From contig JAANAU010000001.1 of assembly GCA_011089965.1 (NCBI GenBank), positions 248,001 to 312,000 on the forward strand: a stretch of DNA of 64,000 bases, in the 5' to 3' direction. Below the pieces are notes generated by a model, which did not search any database, was not told the origin of the DNA, and worked only from the letters and a program-made list of their open reading frames with translations. This stretch comes from Magnetococcales bacterium. GTDB taxonomy: Bacteria > Pseudomonadota > Magnetococcia > Magnetococcales > Magnetaquicoccaceae. The position numbers and the translations under genes were made by a program. Positions 9,279-19,021 of this stretch are shown in pieces. The first letter of the stretch is position 1, and every line of letters starts with the position of its first letter.

Positions 9279-10130
9279 TTACACGCCGTGTCGTTTGCGC
9301 GCCGGGCGTCCGGCACCGGTGCGACTGCCCCCTTTGGTGATGGTTTCGATGGTTTCGACCAGTCGATCCACACTCATGGCATCAGCCACCGAAAGCATCA
9401 CGAACTTCACCCCATACAGTTGACGGGCCACTTGCACATCCTGGCTGTCCCGAACCTTCGTGATTGCTGTGATGGTGCCGAAGATATTGATGGGGGTGCC
9501 CATCAGGATCTCCCCGATGATCGACAATCCGACCCGGTCTCCGCTCTCCAGGGATACGGGCAGTCCGGCACTGGTGAAAGAGAGTCCTCCCGGAGAGATG
9601 TCAAAGATAGGCACCACAAAGGGATCTGCCCCTTTTTTATGGACCTGGATCTCCAGTTTCATATCTGCCGGGATCTCCACCCGCATTTGCTGCCGTTTGG
9701 TGGAGATCTGGAATGCCGGTGGCCAGGAGAGTTCAATGGCCTGCCCCGACTCCACACGCTGGACTCTGCGGAAGGTGACAACCGTCCGGAACATCTCCAA
9801 TCCCAGACAAAAACCGATCACCACCCGGGCTGATTTGCGGATGCGCAGGTTGCCATCTGGTGGTTCCAAGGGTGTCATCAGGATCCATCGGGGATCCTGT
9901 TCCTGACTGGAGCTTTCCCCAGAACTCTGTTGAACCTTTGAAGCGTATTGCGACAACAAAAGATCTGCCGCATGTTTTTTCAGGCTGTTCAGATCTTCCG
10001 AGAGACTGAGCAAACGGGCACCATAGGATTTCTCCTCACCATCGATACGGACCTCCAACAAGACCCGCTCCTGCACTGCACGATGGAGGATCTCCAGGAC
10101 ATTGGCCTGACCATGCAACCCTTTTTCCAT
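9279..10130 (-). CDS. YcgR-like PilZ domain protein (c-di-GMP receptor)
   Basis: The N-terminal half (residues 1-150) resembles the YcgR/YpfA beta-barrel domain, including IGFCLGLEMFRTVVTF-like strands. The PilZ domain follows with both c-di-GMP motifs: STKRQQMRVEIP (RxxxR) near residue 155 and DISPGGLSF (DxSxxG) near residue 190. Proteins of this type bind c-di-GMP and, in the best-known case, slow the flagellar motor. The C-terminus ends in a short basic tail. The gene stands alone on the minus strand; the effector partner is unknown. Confidence 0.88.
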   Translation of the reverse strand: MEKGLHGQANVLEILHRAVQERVLLEVRIDGEEKSYGARLLSLSEDLNSLKKHAADLLLSQYASKVQQSSGESSSQEQDPRWILMTPLEPPDGNLRIRKSARVVIGFCLGLEMFRTVVTFRRVQRVESGQAIELSWPPAFQISTKRQQMRVEIPADMKLEIQVHKKGADPFVVPIFDISPGGLSFTSAGLPVSLESGDRVGLSIIGEILMGTPINIFGTITAITKVRDSQDVQVARQLYGVKFVMLSVADAMSVDRLVETIETITKGGSRTGAGRPARKRHGV

Positions 10131-10246
10131 AATCCGTCACACTCCTTGCCAAACTGCCAGGCAGTCATGATTCAAGCAGGTTTTTCCCGGCTGATCCGGG
10201 GCGATTGATTGCATGCAAATATTACACCAGAACAGTCACATCCACG

Positions 10247-11101
10247 CTATTGGTAACGCACCCCCTTGCCACCTGTCGGAGGAGGTGGGGTATTGACCTT
10301 GCCATCCGGTCCCTGGGCGCTGGGTGGCGGGGGGGGATTGACCTGTTTGAAATCGGTCGGAACCTGGAACAGTGCTGCGTCCTGACTCCCTTCGCGAATG
10401 GCGGAGAGTTCCATATTGGCCTGACGCCCTTCCCCCATGCGTACCGGCAGACGCAATGCGCTGTCGATCCATTGGAGATAACTGTTGCGTTGCTCCTTGA
10501 AGCTGTGGACGAATTCCCACTTTTCGGTATCCCGGCCATCGATTTTTTCCACACCCAACAGTTTGCGCTCCATGAGCGGTCCCTGATCGGGTTGTTGACG
10601 AATCACGATCCGGCGTTGAGGATCGACCCACAAGGTGACCCCATAGCCGCCCCCCTCCTTACTGGTGGCTTTGACGCTCCATTTTTCGGATGCAATCCCA
10701 TGGATGATCTCTTGGCCACCCTGACTGCAACTCAATTGCGGATCGCTCTTGCACGGTCCCTGGGGATCATTGGGCATCCTCTCCACATCGGGTCTCGGCG
10801 GCATCAAGGCTTCGCTCAGACCTTCGTAATACTCTTTTTTGTCGGGTATCAAGGTATATGCCTTGCGGTCTGCCATATTGACGATCAACACCTTTTTGGT
10901 GCCCTGATAGACCCCTTCCGAGCGAAACCGGTCTGATCCGACAAAAAGTTTGCCATTGGCACGATCCTTGGGATCTGCCGGATTGACCATCACGATGTCA
11001 GCGGCAAAGGGTGCAGCATACCACGATGCGTCAGAAAGATGGGGCATCAGGCAGGCCACTGCAACCAGCGCCCTGGTCAAGGAGAAGCGAATCATGGACA
11101 T
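10247..11101 (-). CDS. exported protein of unknown function
   Basis: A Sec signal peptide ([20 protein letters not shown]) is followed by a predicted periplasmic beta-rich domain with repeated short strands ([49 protein letters not shown]). Such patterns occur in DUF4412/LolA-like proteins, but the match is loose. Two cysteines ([15 protein letters not shown]) could form a disulfide. The C-terminus is low-complexity Pro/Gly. I chose the ATG at 11101 because GAGGGG sits nine bases upstream; a GTG at 11110 is the longer option. It is divergent from ndk. Confidence 0.75.
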   Translation of the reverse strand: MSMIRFSLTRALVAVACLMPHLSDASWYAAPFAADIVMVNPADPKDRANGKLFVGSDRFRSEGVYQGTKKVLIVNMADRKAYTLIPDKKEYYEGLSEALMPPRPDVERMPNDPQGPCKSDPQLSCSQGGQEIIHGIASEKWSVKATSKEGGGYGVTLWVDPQRRIVIRQQPDQGPLMERKLLGVEKIDGRDTEKWEFVHSFKEQRNSYLQWIDSALRLPVRMGEGRQANMELSAIREGSQDAALFQVPTDFKQVNPPPPPSAQGPDGKVNTPPPPTGGKGVRYQ

Positions 11102-11277
11102 CCAGAACACCCCTCATGGAAAATTGTGTCAAAATGAACAGCAACCGGATCAATATATCTTGGCAGAAGGCCAGAAATCAAGCTATACACGGATCCTGCG
11201 CTCCACCCGTACCAAGGCCTTGGGCACGTATCGGATCAGGATCGCATTCTGCCAACCATTTTGAATCTTCCAGGAGC

Positions 11278-11709
11278 ATGACAGTGGCTGTACAACGCAC
11301 CCTTTCCATGGTCAAACCCGATGCCGTGGCCAAAAATGTCATCGGCGCCATCTACTCCCGTTTCGAGGCAGCAGGGTTGCGCATCGTTGCGGCCAAGATG
11401 GTCCACCTCACTCCGGCCCAGGCTGGTCAATTTTATGGGGTTCACAAGGGCAAACCCTTCTATGACGATCTGGTGGCCTACATGAGTTCCGGACCGATCA
11501 TGGCGCAGATTCTCGAAGGGGAAGAGGCCATTGCCAAGAACCGTGAAGTGATGGGGGCCACCAATCCCGCCAAAGCCGCACCCGGCACGATTCGCGCAGA
11601 TTTTGCCGACAGCATCGAAGCCAATGCCGTACATGGCTCGGACGCCCCGGAGACCGCAGCTCAAGAGATTGCGTTCTTTTTTGGTCAGATGGAGATCTGC
11701 CCGCGTTGA
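11278..11709 (+). CDS. ndk: nucleoside diphosphate kinase
   Basis: Ndk moves the gamma phosphate of ATP onto nucleoside diphosphates via a phosphohistidine. The protein has the usual 143 residues, the N-terminal [11 protein letters not shown], and the active-site region with His in [12 protein letters not shown], preceded by [17 protein letters not shown]. The start ATG follows CAGGAG, giving the normal family N-terminus. Its stop lies just before or inside the start region of rlmN, so the two genes are probably cotranscribed. Confidence 0.98.
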   Translation: MTVAVQRTLSMVKPDAVAKNVIGAIYSRFEAAGLRIVAAKMVHLTPAQAGQFYGVHKGKPFYDDLVAYMSSGPIMAQILEGEEAIAKNREVMGATNPAKAAPGTIRADFADSIEANAVHGSDAPETAAQEIAFFFGQMEICPR

Positions 11710-11732
11710 GCGCACACGGCATCCCGACTCCC

Positions 11733-12785
11733 ATGTCCCGGCTGCGTCTGACCGGCCTGACCCGTGCCGAACTGACCGATCTGATGATCCAATGGGGCGA
11801 GAAGCCTTATCGGGCACAACAGCTCTGGTCCTGGGTCTTTGTCAAGCTGGCCGATTCGGTCGAGGCCATGACCGATCTTTCCAAGCCGTTCCGCGTCCGT
11901 CTGGCCGAAGAGATCGCCCCATTGCGTCCCCGGGCGATCTCGCACCGGGTGTCGGCAGACGGTACGGAAAAGTGGTTGCTGGCATGTGACGATGAAACGG
12001 TGATGGAGACGGTTTTCATCCCTGAAACCAACCGTGGCACGGTCTGTGTTTCTTCGCAGGTTGGATGCAGTCTGGCCTGTCCATTCTGCCGCACCGGCAC
12101 CCTTCCTCTGAAACGCAATCTGACGGCTGCCGAAATCGTTGAACAGGTCACCTTTGTTCGGGCCACCATGGCCGAACGCGGGGTGCGTGTGACCAATGTG
12201 GTGTTGATGGGTATGGGAGAGCCGTTGTACAACCTGGAGGCAGTCACACGGGCAGTCCAAATCATCAAGGATGGCAATGGACTGGCCATCGGCTGTCGCA
12301 AGCTGACCATCTCCACCTCGGGAGTGGTCAGCCGCATGGCCGAAGCAGGCCGCAATCTGGATATCAATCTGGCCATTTCGTTGCACAGTGTCCGGGATGC
12401 TGTCCGGGATCAACTGGTGCCGATCAACAAGAAATTCAATCTGGCGGCGCTGCGACAGGCTGCTCTGGCATGGCCGTTACGGGGCCGCGGGCGGGTCACC
12501 TGGGAATACGTGTTGCTGGACGGAATCAACGACGCCCCGGAAGATGCCCGTGAACTGGTTCTGTGGCTGCGCGGCATTCCCTCCAAGGTGAACCTGTTGG
12601 GTTTCAACCCCTGGCCAGGTGCACCCTACTCCCCCTCCTCCCGCGACACCATATTGCGGTTTCAAGAGATCGTAGCCAACGCCGGCATCGTCACCATCAT
12701 CCGTGACAGCCGGGGTGCGGATGTGGGGGCTGCGTGCGGTCAACTGGCGGGCGATGCCGATTCAGATGACCGCAAATACAGTTAA
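11733..12785 (+). CDS. rlmN: dual-specificity 23S rRNA/tRNA methyltransferase RlmN
   Basis: RlmN is a radical-SAM enzyme that methylates C2 of A2503 in 23S rRNA and of A37 in some tRNAs. The iron-sulfur motif is CSLACPFC (near residue 112); GMGEPLYN and the C-terminal GAACGQL cysteine are typical, as is the N-terminal GEKPYRAQQLWSWVF. The ATG at 11733 gives the family N-terminus; a TTG at 11706 overlapping the ndk stop is the alternative and adds nine residues. Confidence 0.96.
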   Translation: MSRLRLTGLTRAELTDLMIQWGEKPYRAQQLWSWVFVKLADSVEAMTDLSKPFRVRLAEEIAPLRPRAISHRVSADGTEKWLLACDDETVMETVFIPETNRGTVCVSSQVGCSLACPFCRTGTLPLKRNLTAAEIVEQVTFVRATMAERGVRVTNVVLMGMGEPLYNLEAVTRAVQIIKDGNGLAIGCRKLTISTSGVVSRMAEAGRNLDINLAISLHSVRDAVRDQLVPINKKFNLAALRQAALAWPLRGRGRVTWEYVLLDGINDAPEDARELVLWLRGIPSKVNLLGFNPWPGAPYSPSSRDTILRFQEIVANAGIVTIIRDSRGADVGAACGQLAGDADSDDRKYS

Positions 12786-12820
12786 ACCGCACCTGTTACA
12801 GGATGCATCGTTTATATCAA

Positions 12821-12993
12821 AGGGTCCAGGGGCCTATGGTCCCTGGTGGGATCCAAGGGCAACGCCCCAATAAAACAAATGACACATTCCAAAACGGTTT
12901 TGGTTTGACATGAAAACATGAAAACCCTGGGGGATGAATCCCCCAGACCCCCTCTTTTTTTCAATCATTGGATAGATGTGCTCGGCTCAGGAA
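12821..12993. repeat. composite intergenic repeat, copy 2, with terminator hairpin
   Basis: This is the second copy of the element at 9066-9262, again between two convergent genes (rlmN + and maeB -). It starts with a degenerate pair of GC-rich units (AGGGTCCAGGGGCCTATGG, GGGATCCAAGGGC), runs through A/T-rich DNA, and ends with the identical palindrome CTGGGGGATGAATCCCCCAG at 12927-12946, ACCCCCTC, seven T, then TCAATCATTGGATA and CTCGGCTCAGGAATC, both nearly identical to copy 1. Confidence 0.85.
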
Positions 12994-13007
12994 TCCATAT
13001 CCAGTCA

Positions 13008-15317
13008 TCAGCCCCCCATTCCCACCGAACAGGCCCGAACAGTCTCATGCACCCGCTCCTGGGCCTGAACCGCTGCAAACGCGGCCATATTGACCAGGCC
13101 GCGCACCGACACGGTGGGGATCATCACATGAGCAGGCAAGGCAGGCCCCAACAGAATCGGTCCGATACGCACACCGTTCCCCAGAGTCAACAGCATGTCA
13201 CACGAGATATTGGCCGCATCCAGATTGGGCATGATGAGCAGATTGGCCCGTCCTTTCAGGCGTGACCTGGGGCAGATGGCGTTGCGCACCTCTTCGGAAA
13301 GGGCGGCATCGGCACGCATCTCGCCATCGGCCTCCAGATCCGGATCCATTTGGTGGATCAAGGCCAAAGCATCCCGCATCTTGGTGGTATGAGGTGCCCG
13401 ATAGGAACCAAAACTGGACGAAGAGAGCAGGGCCGCCTTGGGGGTCAGGCCAAACCGCCGCAACTGCCGGGCAGCCCGGATGGTCATTTCGGCGATCTGT
13501 TCGGCAGTGGGATCAGCGATCACGTTGGTATCCGAAATGAAAAAGGTGCCCGAGTCCAGAATGACACCGCTCAAGGCCGTGAAGTGACCCACCCCCTTAG
13601 CGCGCCCAATGACATCGCGAATGACCTGCAAATGTTCTCGAATGCGTCCGGCAGCTCCGCACAGCATGGCATCCGCATCGCCTCGTCGCGTCAGCAGTGC
13701 GGCGGTCACGGTGGAGGAGTTCAACAGTTCGCGACCGGCGATCTCCGGAGTGACTCCGCGTCGCTCCATCAGGTGATGATATTCGGTGCAGAAGGTCTCA
13801 AAACGGGAATCCTGAACCGGATCGACCAATTCAAAATCGCGATCACGCTGCATGCGCAACCCAAGCTGGCGAATCCGCGCCAGAATGACTTCCGTGCGTC
13901 CCACCAGAATGGGACGGCAGATCCCTTCGGTCACCATTTCGTCGGCGGCATGCAACACCCGCTCCTCTTCGGCCTGGGCCAGGGCCACCCGTTGACGCGG
14001 ATGACGGCGGGCACGCTCGAAGATCGGACGCATGATCTGCCCGGAGCGAAAAACAAACTCCGACAGCATGAAACGATAAGTATCCATATCCAGGATGGGC
14101 CGGGTGGCCACGCCGCTCTCCATGGCAGCCAGCGCCGTGGCTGAGGCCACCTCGACGATCAATCGGGGATCAAAAGGCTTGGGAATGAGATATTCGGGAC
14201 CGAACTGGAGATTCTCGCCTGCATAGGCGATGGCCACGGTCTCCGGAACCGGAACCCGCGCCAGATCCACCAGTGCCTTGACACAGGCCCGTTTGATCGC
14301 CCCGTTGATCCGGGTGGCACCCACATCCAATGCCCCCCGGAACAAGAAGGGAAAACAGAGTACATTGTTGACCTGATTCGGATAATCCGACCGTCCGGTC
14401 GCGATGATGGCATCCGGACAGACATTGCGCACCTCATCCGGGAAGATTTCCGGAGTGGGATTGGCCAAGGCAAAGACCAACGGCTGAGGGGCCATGATCT
14501 GCACCATTTCCGGGGTCAACGCACCCGGACCCGAGAGTCCCAGAAACAGATCCGCTCCGGCAATGGCTTCGGAGAGGTTGTGAATATCCCGATCCGTGGC
14601 ATAGACCCGTTGTTCCGGGGAGAGATCGGTGCGATCCGTCCGCAAAATCCCATTCAGATCGGCCACGGTGATCTGCTGGACCGGCAACCCCAACTCGACA
14701 AGCATGTTCAGACAGGCAATGGCCGCTGCTCCTGCACCCGAGGTGGCCACCGTGATCTCTTCCAATCTTTTATTGACGCAATGCAACCCATTGATCACGG
14801 CAGCGGCCACCACGATGGCCGTGCCATGCTGATCGTCGTGGAAGACTGGAATATTCATCCGTTCGCGCAGTTTGGCCTCAATGGTGAAGCACTCCGGGGC
14901 GCGAATGTCTTCCAGATTGATGCCGCCAAACGTAGGTTCCAGGCTGGCCACGATCTCGACAAAACGATCCGGATCGCGTTCATTGACCTCCAGATCGAAC
15001 ACGTCGATACCAGCGAATTTCTTGAACAAGGCGGCTTTGCCTTCCATGACCGGCTTGCCGGCCAGAGGTCCGATGGCACCCAGCCCGAGGACAGCCGTTC
15101 CATTGGTGATGACGGCCACCAGATTGGCCCGTCCGGTCAGTTCGGCGGCTTCATTGGGGTTGGCGACAATCGCTTGACAGGCTGCGGAGACTCCCGGAGA
15201 GTAGGCCAGGGAGAGATCCCACTGGGTGGTCATGGGTTTGGTGGGAACAACCGACAATTTGCCCGCCGGTTTCATCCGATGATACTCCAGGGCACTGGCT
15301 TTCAAATAATCGTCCAT
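13008..15317 (-). CDS. maeB: NADP-dependent malic enzyme (MaeB type)
   Basis: MaeB decarboxylates malate to pyruvate and makes NADPH. The first about 430 residues are the malic enzyme: [51 protein letters not shown] and the nucleotide site [14 protein letters not shown]. The C-terminal about 330 residues are the phosphotransacetylase-like regulatory domain ([31 protein letters not shown]-type [12 protein letters not shown]). The length, 769 aa, is normal for this two-domain form. The gene is monocistronic and converges on rlmN. Confidence 0.97.
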   Translation of the reverse strand: MDDYLKASALEYHRMKPAGKLSVVPTKPMTTQWDLSLAYSPGVSAACQAIVANPNEAAELTGRANLVAVITNGTAVLGLGAIGPLAGKPVMEGKAALFKKFAGIDVFDLEVNERDPDRFVEIVASLEPTFGGINLEDIRAPECFTIEAKLRERMNIPVFHDDQHGTAIVVAAAVINGLHCVNKRLEEITVATSGAGAAAIACLNMLVELGLPVQQITVADLNGILRTDRTDLSPEQRVYATDRDIHNLSEAIAGADLFLGLSGPGALTPEMVQIMAPQPLVFALANPTPEIFPDEVRNVCPDAIIATGRSDYPNQVNNVLCFPFLFRGALDVGATRINGAIKRACVKALVDLARVPVPETVAIAYAGENLQFGPEYLIPKPFDPRLIVEVASATALAAMESGVATRPILDMDTYRFMLSEFVFRSGQIMRPIFERARRHPRQRVALAQAEEERVLHAADEMVTEGICRPILVGRTEVILARIRQLGLRMQRDRDFELVDPVQDSRFETFCTEYHHLMERRGVTPEIAGRELLNSSTVTAALLTRRGDADAMLCGAAGRIREHLQVIRDVIGRAKGVGHFTALSGVILDSGTFFISDTNVIADPTAEQIAEMTIRAARQLRRFGLTPKAALLSSSSFGSYRAPHTTKMRDALALIHQMDPDLEADGEMRADAALSEEVRNAICPRSRLKGRANLLIMPNLDAANISCDMLLTLGNGVRIGPILLGPALPAHVMIPTVSVRGLVNMAAFAAVQAQERVHETVRACSVGMGG

Positions 15318-15635
15318 GGGAATGTCCTTATTCGCAGGTGCGTCAGATAGTCAAAACGATCACAATCAAGAGGAGTGATAACACACGAAGCATGCATTTG
15401 TCGCGCCTAAATGAAAACGGCTATTGATTTTCAGGGGGCCAGACTTGCCCCTTCCGTGGATCTTCGGTACACTCGTGCCCAGAACCACACGGAATTTGTG
15501 ACAACACCGACCATGCATGCTTGACTATGCCAGAAAATTGATTAAGATATTTTGTTTACTCTCTTATGGTGCCGGACGACACCCGCCATAAGCGCAAGAT
15601 AGAGCCACACCAAGACCCTTATAGAGGCAGACTCC
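15318..15635. other. divergent intergenic region maeB/rpsP
   Basis: These 318 bases separate divergent starts. The right part holds the promoter listed at 15521-15549 and, after it, an imperfect inverted repeat with arms CTTATGG (15563-15569) and CCATAAG (15586-15592) that would sit in the rpsP leader RNA. I see no gene here. Confidence 0.5.
15521..15549 (+). promoter_or_regulatory. candidate sigma-70 promoter of the rpsP operon
   Basis: TTGACT at 15521-15526 and TAAGAT at 15543-15548 are 16 bases apart (AAGATA with 17 is an alternative reading). The predicted start near 15556 leaves a leader of about 80 bases before rpsP. It is the best -35/-10 pair in this gap, but no experiment supports it. 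Confidence 0.45.
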
Positions 15636-15881
15636 ATGTCGGTACGTATTCGTATGCAACGCAGAGGATCCAAAAAACGGCCCTTCTATGCCGTGGTAGC
15701 CGCCGATGCCCAAATGCCCCGGGACGGACGCTTTCTGGAAAAACTGGGCATTTTCAATCCTGTCAAAGAGACGGATCGGATTTCGCTCAATATGGACCGG
15801 ATCAACCATTGGCTCGGAGTGGGCGCAGTCCCCTCAGACACCGTGGCACGGTTGATCAAACAGGTCCAGGCTTCGGCCTGA
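15636..15881 (+). CDS. rpsP: 30S ribosomal protein S16
   Basis: S16 assists assembly of the 30S subunit. The 81-residue protein has the family start MSVRIRMQRRGSKKRPFYAV, VVAADAQMPRDGRFLEKLG and the FNPVKETD motif. It opens the rpsP-rimM-trmD-rplS-rnhB operon, with rimM starting one base after its stop. Confidence 0.98.
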   Translation: MSVRIRMQRRGSKKRPFYAVVAADAQMPRDGRFLEKLGIFNPVKETDRISLNMDRINHWLGVGAVPSDTVARLIKQVQASA

Positions 15882-15882
15882 C

Positions 15883-16467
15883 ATGCCGAATCAGGCCACC
15901 CGCTGGGTGGCCGTAGGTCGTTTGCAAGGTGCCTTCGGAGTGCACGGTGAAGCCAAAGTGCTTCCTCTGCCGTTACCGATAGCACGTCTATTGCCAGATC
16001 CGGATCCGCATTGGGAACTGAAAGCGGATTGGCTGCTTTCCCAACCCACCTGGTGGATGGGACGCACCACACCACCGGATCTGACGGCCCGGATCATTGC
16101 CAGTCGTATGCATGATCGCGCGTTTCTGGTGCGCATCGCCGGATACGAAAATCGCGAACAACTGCAAACCATGGCTGGCATGCTGGTCTGGTGGCCGGAC
16201 AACCGGTTGCCGGATCCGGGAAAAGACCGCCACTTCTGGGTTCACCTGATCGGCATGCAGGTCTTGGCCAGCCAGGATGACCACCCGGAAAACGGATTCA
16301 AGGAGATCGGAGTGGTGGAAGAGCTTCTGGCCACCGGATCCAATGACGTACTCGTGGTGTGCGCCCGGGATGGAACCGAACGGCTGCTCCCGTTCATCCG
16401 CGACACCATTCTCAGGGTGGATGCACAGGAACAACAGATGCATGTCCGCCTGATGCCCGGACTGTAA
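15883..16467 (+). CDS. rimM: ribosome maturation factor RimM
   Basis: RimM binds S19 and helps mature the 30S head. The N-terminal barrel starts with WVAVGRLQGAFGVHGEAKVLP, the family signature; the C-terminal PRC-barrel region contains HFWVHLIGMQVLA, GVVEELLATGSNDVLVV and LLPFIRDTILRVD. The middle (residues 35-75) is longer and less typical than in most RimM. The position between rpsP and trmD is the classical one. Confidence 0.95.
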   Translation: MPNQATRWVAVGRLQGAFGVHGEAKVLPLPLPIARLLPDPDPHWELKADWLLSQPTWWMGRTTPPDLTARIIASRMHDRAFLVRIAGYENREQLQTMAGMLVWWPDNRLPDPGKDRHFWVHLIGMQVLASQDDHPENGFKEIGVVEELLATGSNDVLVVCARDGTERLLPFIRDTILRVDAQEQQMHVRLMPGL

Positions 16468-16471
16468 GATC

Positions 16472-17272
16472 ATGCGTTGCACGATCCTGACCTTGTTCCC
16501 GGAGATGTTCCCGGCCATCCTGGGCAGCTCCATCCTGGGCAGAGCCGCCAAACGCGGATTGATCGTAACCGAACTGGTCCAGATCCGGGATTTTGCCACG
16601 GATAAACACCACAGGGTGGACGATTCCCCATTTGGTGGCGGTCCCGGCATGGTACTGAAACCCGATGTCCTGGAACGGGCCGTCACCCGGGTCAAATCCG
16701 AGCATCCGGGCCGGGTGATCTGGCTCTCCCCGCAAGGAAAACCGTTCACCCAGGAGGATGCCCGGCGGTTCGCTGCCTGGCCCCATCTCATTCTGGTGTG
16801 CGGCCACTACGAAGGGGTGGATGAACGGTGGATCACACAAGAAGCCGATGAAGAGATCTCTCTGGGAGATTATGTCTTGACCGGAGGGGAACTCCCGGCC
16901 ATGGTGATCCTCGATGCCGTGGCCAGACTGATTCCGGGCGTACTGGGAGACGCGGAAAGTGCTGTGGCCGAATCCTTTGGAACCGGGTTGCTCGATCACC
17001 CGCACTATACCCGGCCTGCCCACTGGCAACCGCTCCGTGGCGGTGAAGCACGGGTGCCGCCCACACTGCTCTCTGGAGATCATGGGGCGGTGGCAGCCTG
17101 GCGACGCCGACAAGCGTTGCTGCGCACCTTGATCCGCAGGCCGGATCTGTTACAGCGCGTGGCATGGAATCGCCACGAACGCCGTTTGATCGAGGCGTTG
17201 GCCAAGGATCTGGAGGCCATGGAGAACGATCAGGATGACTCTCGCAGCCGCGAGACTCTTTTGCACACATAA
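16472..17272 (+). CDS. trmD: tRNA (guanine-N1-)-methyltransferase TrmD
   Basis: TrmD methylates G37 of tRNAs and prevents frameshifting. Recognisable motifs are [34 protein letters not shown], the SAM-binding trefoil-knot region [15 protein letters not shown] and [14 protein letters not shown], and HYTRPAHW. The C-terminus runs about 15 residues past the usual end. It lies four bases after rimM and 17 before rplS. Confidence 0.97.
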   Translation: MRCTILTLFPEMFPAILGSSILGRAAKRGLIVTELVQIRDFATDKHHRVDDSPFGGGPGMVLKPDVLERAVTRVKSEHPGRVIWLSPQGKPFTQEDARRFAAWPHLILVCGHYEGVDERWITQEADEEISLGDYVLTGGELPAMVILDAVARLIPGVLGDAESAVAESFGTGLLDHPHYTRPAHWQPLRGGEARVPPTLLSGDHGAVAAWRRRQALLRTLIRRPDLLQRVAWNRHERRLIEALAKDLEAMENDQDDSRSRETLLHT

Positions 17273-17289
17273 GACGGGAAAGAACCATC

Positions 17290-17637
17290 ATGAACGCATT
17301 GCAAATGTTTGAACAGGCACAGATCAAAGCCGAACCCCCCAAATTCGATGCCGGTGATACCCTGCGCGTCCATGTACGGGTGATCGAAGGCACCCGTGAA
17401 CGGATTCAGGTGTTTGAAGGGGTGTGCATCGCCCTGCGCAACGCCGGATATCGCTCGACCTTTACGGTACGCAAAGTCTCTTTTGGCGAAGGGGTCGAGC
17501 GTCTGTTTCCGCTCTACTCGCCCAAACTGGACAAAATTGAAGTGCTGCGGAAAGGGGATGTGCGCCGCGCCAAGCTCTACTACCTCCGCGACCGCACAGG
17601 CAAGGGTGCCCGGATCCGGGAAAAACGGGACTGGTAG
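17290..17637 (+). CDS. rplS: 50S ribosomal protein L19
   Basis: L19 sits at the 30S-50S interface. The sequence shows [52 protein letters not shown] and the end [18 protein letters not shown], all canonical, with the usual 115 residues. The gene is cotranscribed with trmD and rnhB. Confidence 0.98.
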   Translation: MNALQMFEQAQIKAEPPKFDAGDTLRVHVRVIEGTRERIQVFEGVCIALRNAGYRSTFTVRKVSFGEGVERLFPLYSPKLDKIEVLRKGDVRRAKLYYLRDRTGKGARIREKRDW

Positions 17638-17645
17638 TTGCGCGA

Positions 17646-18314
17646 ATGGCTGCCGGTTCCCGACCCGGCTTGACCTTGGAACAGGCGTGTGCTGCGTCCG
17701 GTTTCACCACCATTTGCGGGGTGGACGAAGCTGGACGCGGCCCGTTGTGCGGCCCGGTGGTGGCTGCGGCAGTGGTTTTTCCGACCCATGGCCAACTCTC
17801 CAGGGAACTGGACGGGATAGACGACTCCAAACGGCTGACCCCGGCAGAACGAACCCGATTGGCAGACCGGATCCGGCATCATGCCCTGGCCACAGGCCTT
17901 GGCTTGGCCAAGGCACAAGAGATCGACCAGCTCAATATTCGTCGTGCCACACTCTTGGCCATGACACGCGCCATTTCCGCCTTGCAGCACACCTCCGACG
18001 CATCCCCCCTGGCTCCGGATTATCTGTTGATCGATGGCCGTGATCAACCCGAAGATCTCCACTGCCCGGCAAAAACGGTGATCAGAGGTGATCAGATCTC
18101 GCTCTCCATTGCGGCAGCCTCCATCCTCGCCAAGACCCATCGGGATACCCTCATGGCGCAGTTGGCCATACGTTATCCAGGGTATGGCTGGGAACGCAAT
18201 GCCGGCTACCCTACCGCCGAACATCTCCGGTCACTGCAAACCCTGGGCATCACCCCGGAACATCGGCGCAGCTATGGACCTGTGGCCCGTTTGTCGACAA
18301 AAGGGGAATCATAA
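17646..18314 (+). CDS. rnhB: ribonuclease HII
   Basis: RNase HII cuts the RNA strand of RNA-DNA hybrids and single ribonucleotides in DNA. The active-site block GVDEAGRGPLCGPVVAAAVV supplies the Asp-Glu pair; DDSKRLTPAERTRLAD and SIAAASILAKTHRD carry the others. It is the last gene of the operon; the stop is followed by the stem-loop region at 18323-18639. Confidence 0.96.
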   Translation: MAAGSRPGLTLEQACAASGFTTICGVDEAGRGPLCGPVVAAAVVFPTHGQLSRELDGIDDSKRLTPAERTRLADRIRHHALATGLGLAKAQEIDQLNIRRATLLAMTRAISALQHTSDASPLAPDYLLIDGRDQPEDLHCPAKTVIRGDQISLSIAAASILAKTHRDTLMAQLAIRYPGYGWERNAGYPTAEHLRSLQTLGITPEHRRSYGPVARLSTKGES

Positions 18315-18432
18315 AATTCAAGACCAAGGGCCGACTCTCCTGATTCCTGCTCAGGCATCGCACCCTTGGCCTGAGACGTGGCAAAGCCTACGTCCCATCC
18401 CGCAATTCACTGGATCTACGATCAGGAGAGTA

Positions 18433-18639
18433 ACCAGGAGTCCGATTTGAGGGGGGGGAGATCGGACTCCTGGTGAGGGGTGTGGTGAGACCACACCCCT
18501 ATCTGCATATATAAATACCAAGGGCCGACTTGAGGGGGGGGAGGCCGAACCCTTGGTAAGGGACACAATGCGTCCCATCTCAGAATCATAAGGAATGATC
18601 AAGGGTTGGATTAGGGGGAGGAGTTCCAACCCTTGATCA
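18433..18639 (-). ncRNA. candidate anti-Shine-Dalgarno stem-loop RNA array
   Basis: Four stem-loops stand in a row. Loop 1: 14-bp perfect stem 18433-18446/18461-18474 with a 14-base loop. Loop 2: 11-bp stem 18476-18486/18490-18500 with a three-base loop. Loop 3: stem 18517-18529/18544-18557 with the same 14-base loop as loop 1. Loop 4: 15-bp perfect stem 18596-18610/18625-18639 with a 14-base loop. Read on the minus strand, the large loops are CTCCCCCCCCTCAA (twice) and ACTCCTCCCCCTAA, complementary to Shine-Dalgarno sequences. The inner stem of loop 3 forms G-U pairs only in minus-strand RNA; the plus strand would have A-C mismatches. I therefore assign the minus strand. Confidence 0.6.
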
Positions 18640-18746
18640 AGACCATGCTCAACACATGGCCAATACTGCCGGACTGCAATAAAACTGATTGTGCACGATC
18701 ACTTGGTCTGACATCCGTGTCTCGTGCTCTCTCCTTGTTGCCATTC

Positions 18747-18776
18747 TATATATCAAGATGCGCGCCAATTTGTTAA
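18747..18776 (-). promoter_or_regulatory. candidate promoter upstream of the stem-loop array
   Basis: On the minus strand TTAACA (18776-18771) and TATATA (18752-18747) are 18 bases apart, a fair sigma-70 pair. Transcription would start near 18740 and run into the stem-loops about 100 bases later. The A/T-rich setting makes chance matches easy. Confidence 0.3.
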
Positions 18777-19021
18777 AAAAAATTTTATATTAAAAATCAA
18801 ATAAATAAAGAATGAGACTCACTCTCGTTCTCAACCAGGGGTGAAAAATTTTATGCGGTTTGGAGCAACCATGAGAAAAATATACCGCACTGCAACATAT
18901 CAAAATCAATCCATAACAGTTAGTTAAGATACGGTGACAAATTTTTTTACACTTTTGGATCCCGTAAAAAAATCCTCCACCCTGGTTTCCACCCAAAGCC
19001 GCGAATGGAGAACGACCAGGT

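Larger units (their letters stand above)
18315..19021. other. 707-base convergent intergenic region with structured RNA signals
   Basis: Between rnhB (+) and the response-regulator gene (-) I see no convincing protein gene. The left half holds the stem-loop array described at 18433-18639, preceded by related segments: ACCAAGGGCCGACT at 18323-18336 recurs at 18517-18530, and ACTCTCCTGAT at 18334-18344 is the reverse complement of 18421-18431. The right half (about 18750-18960) is A/T-rich. A 21-codon frame with an AAGGAGAG 14 bases upstream could run on the minus strand just before the array. Confidence 0.6.
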
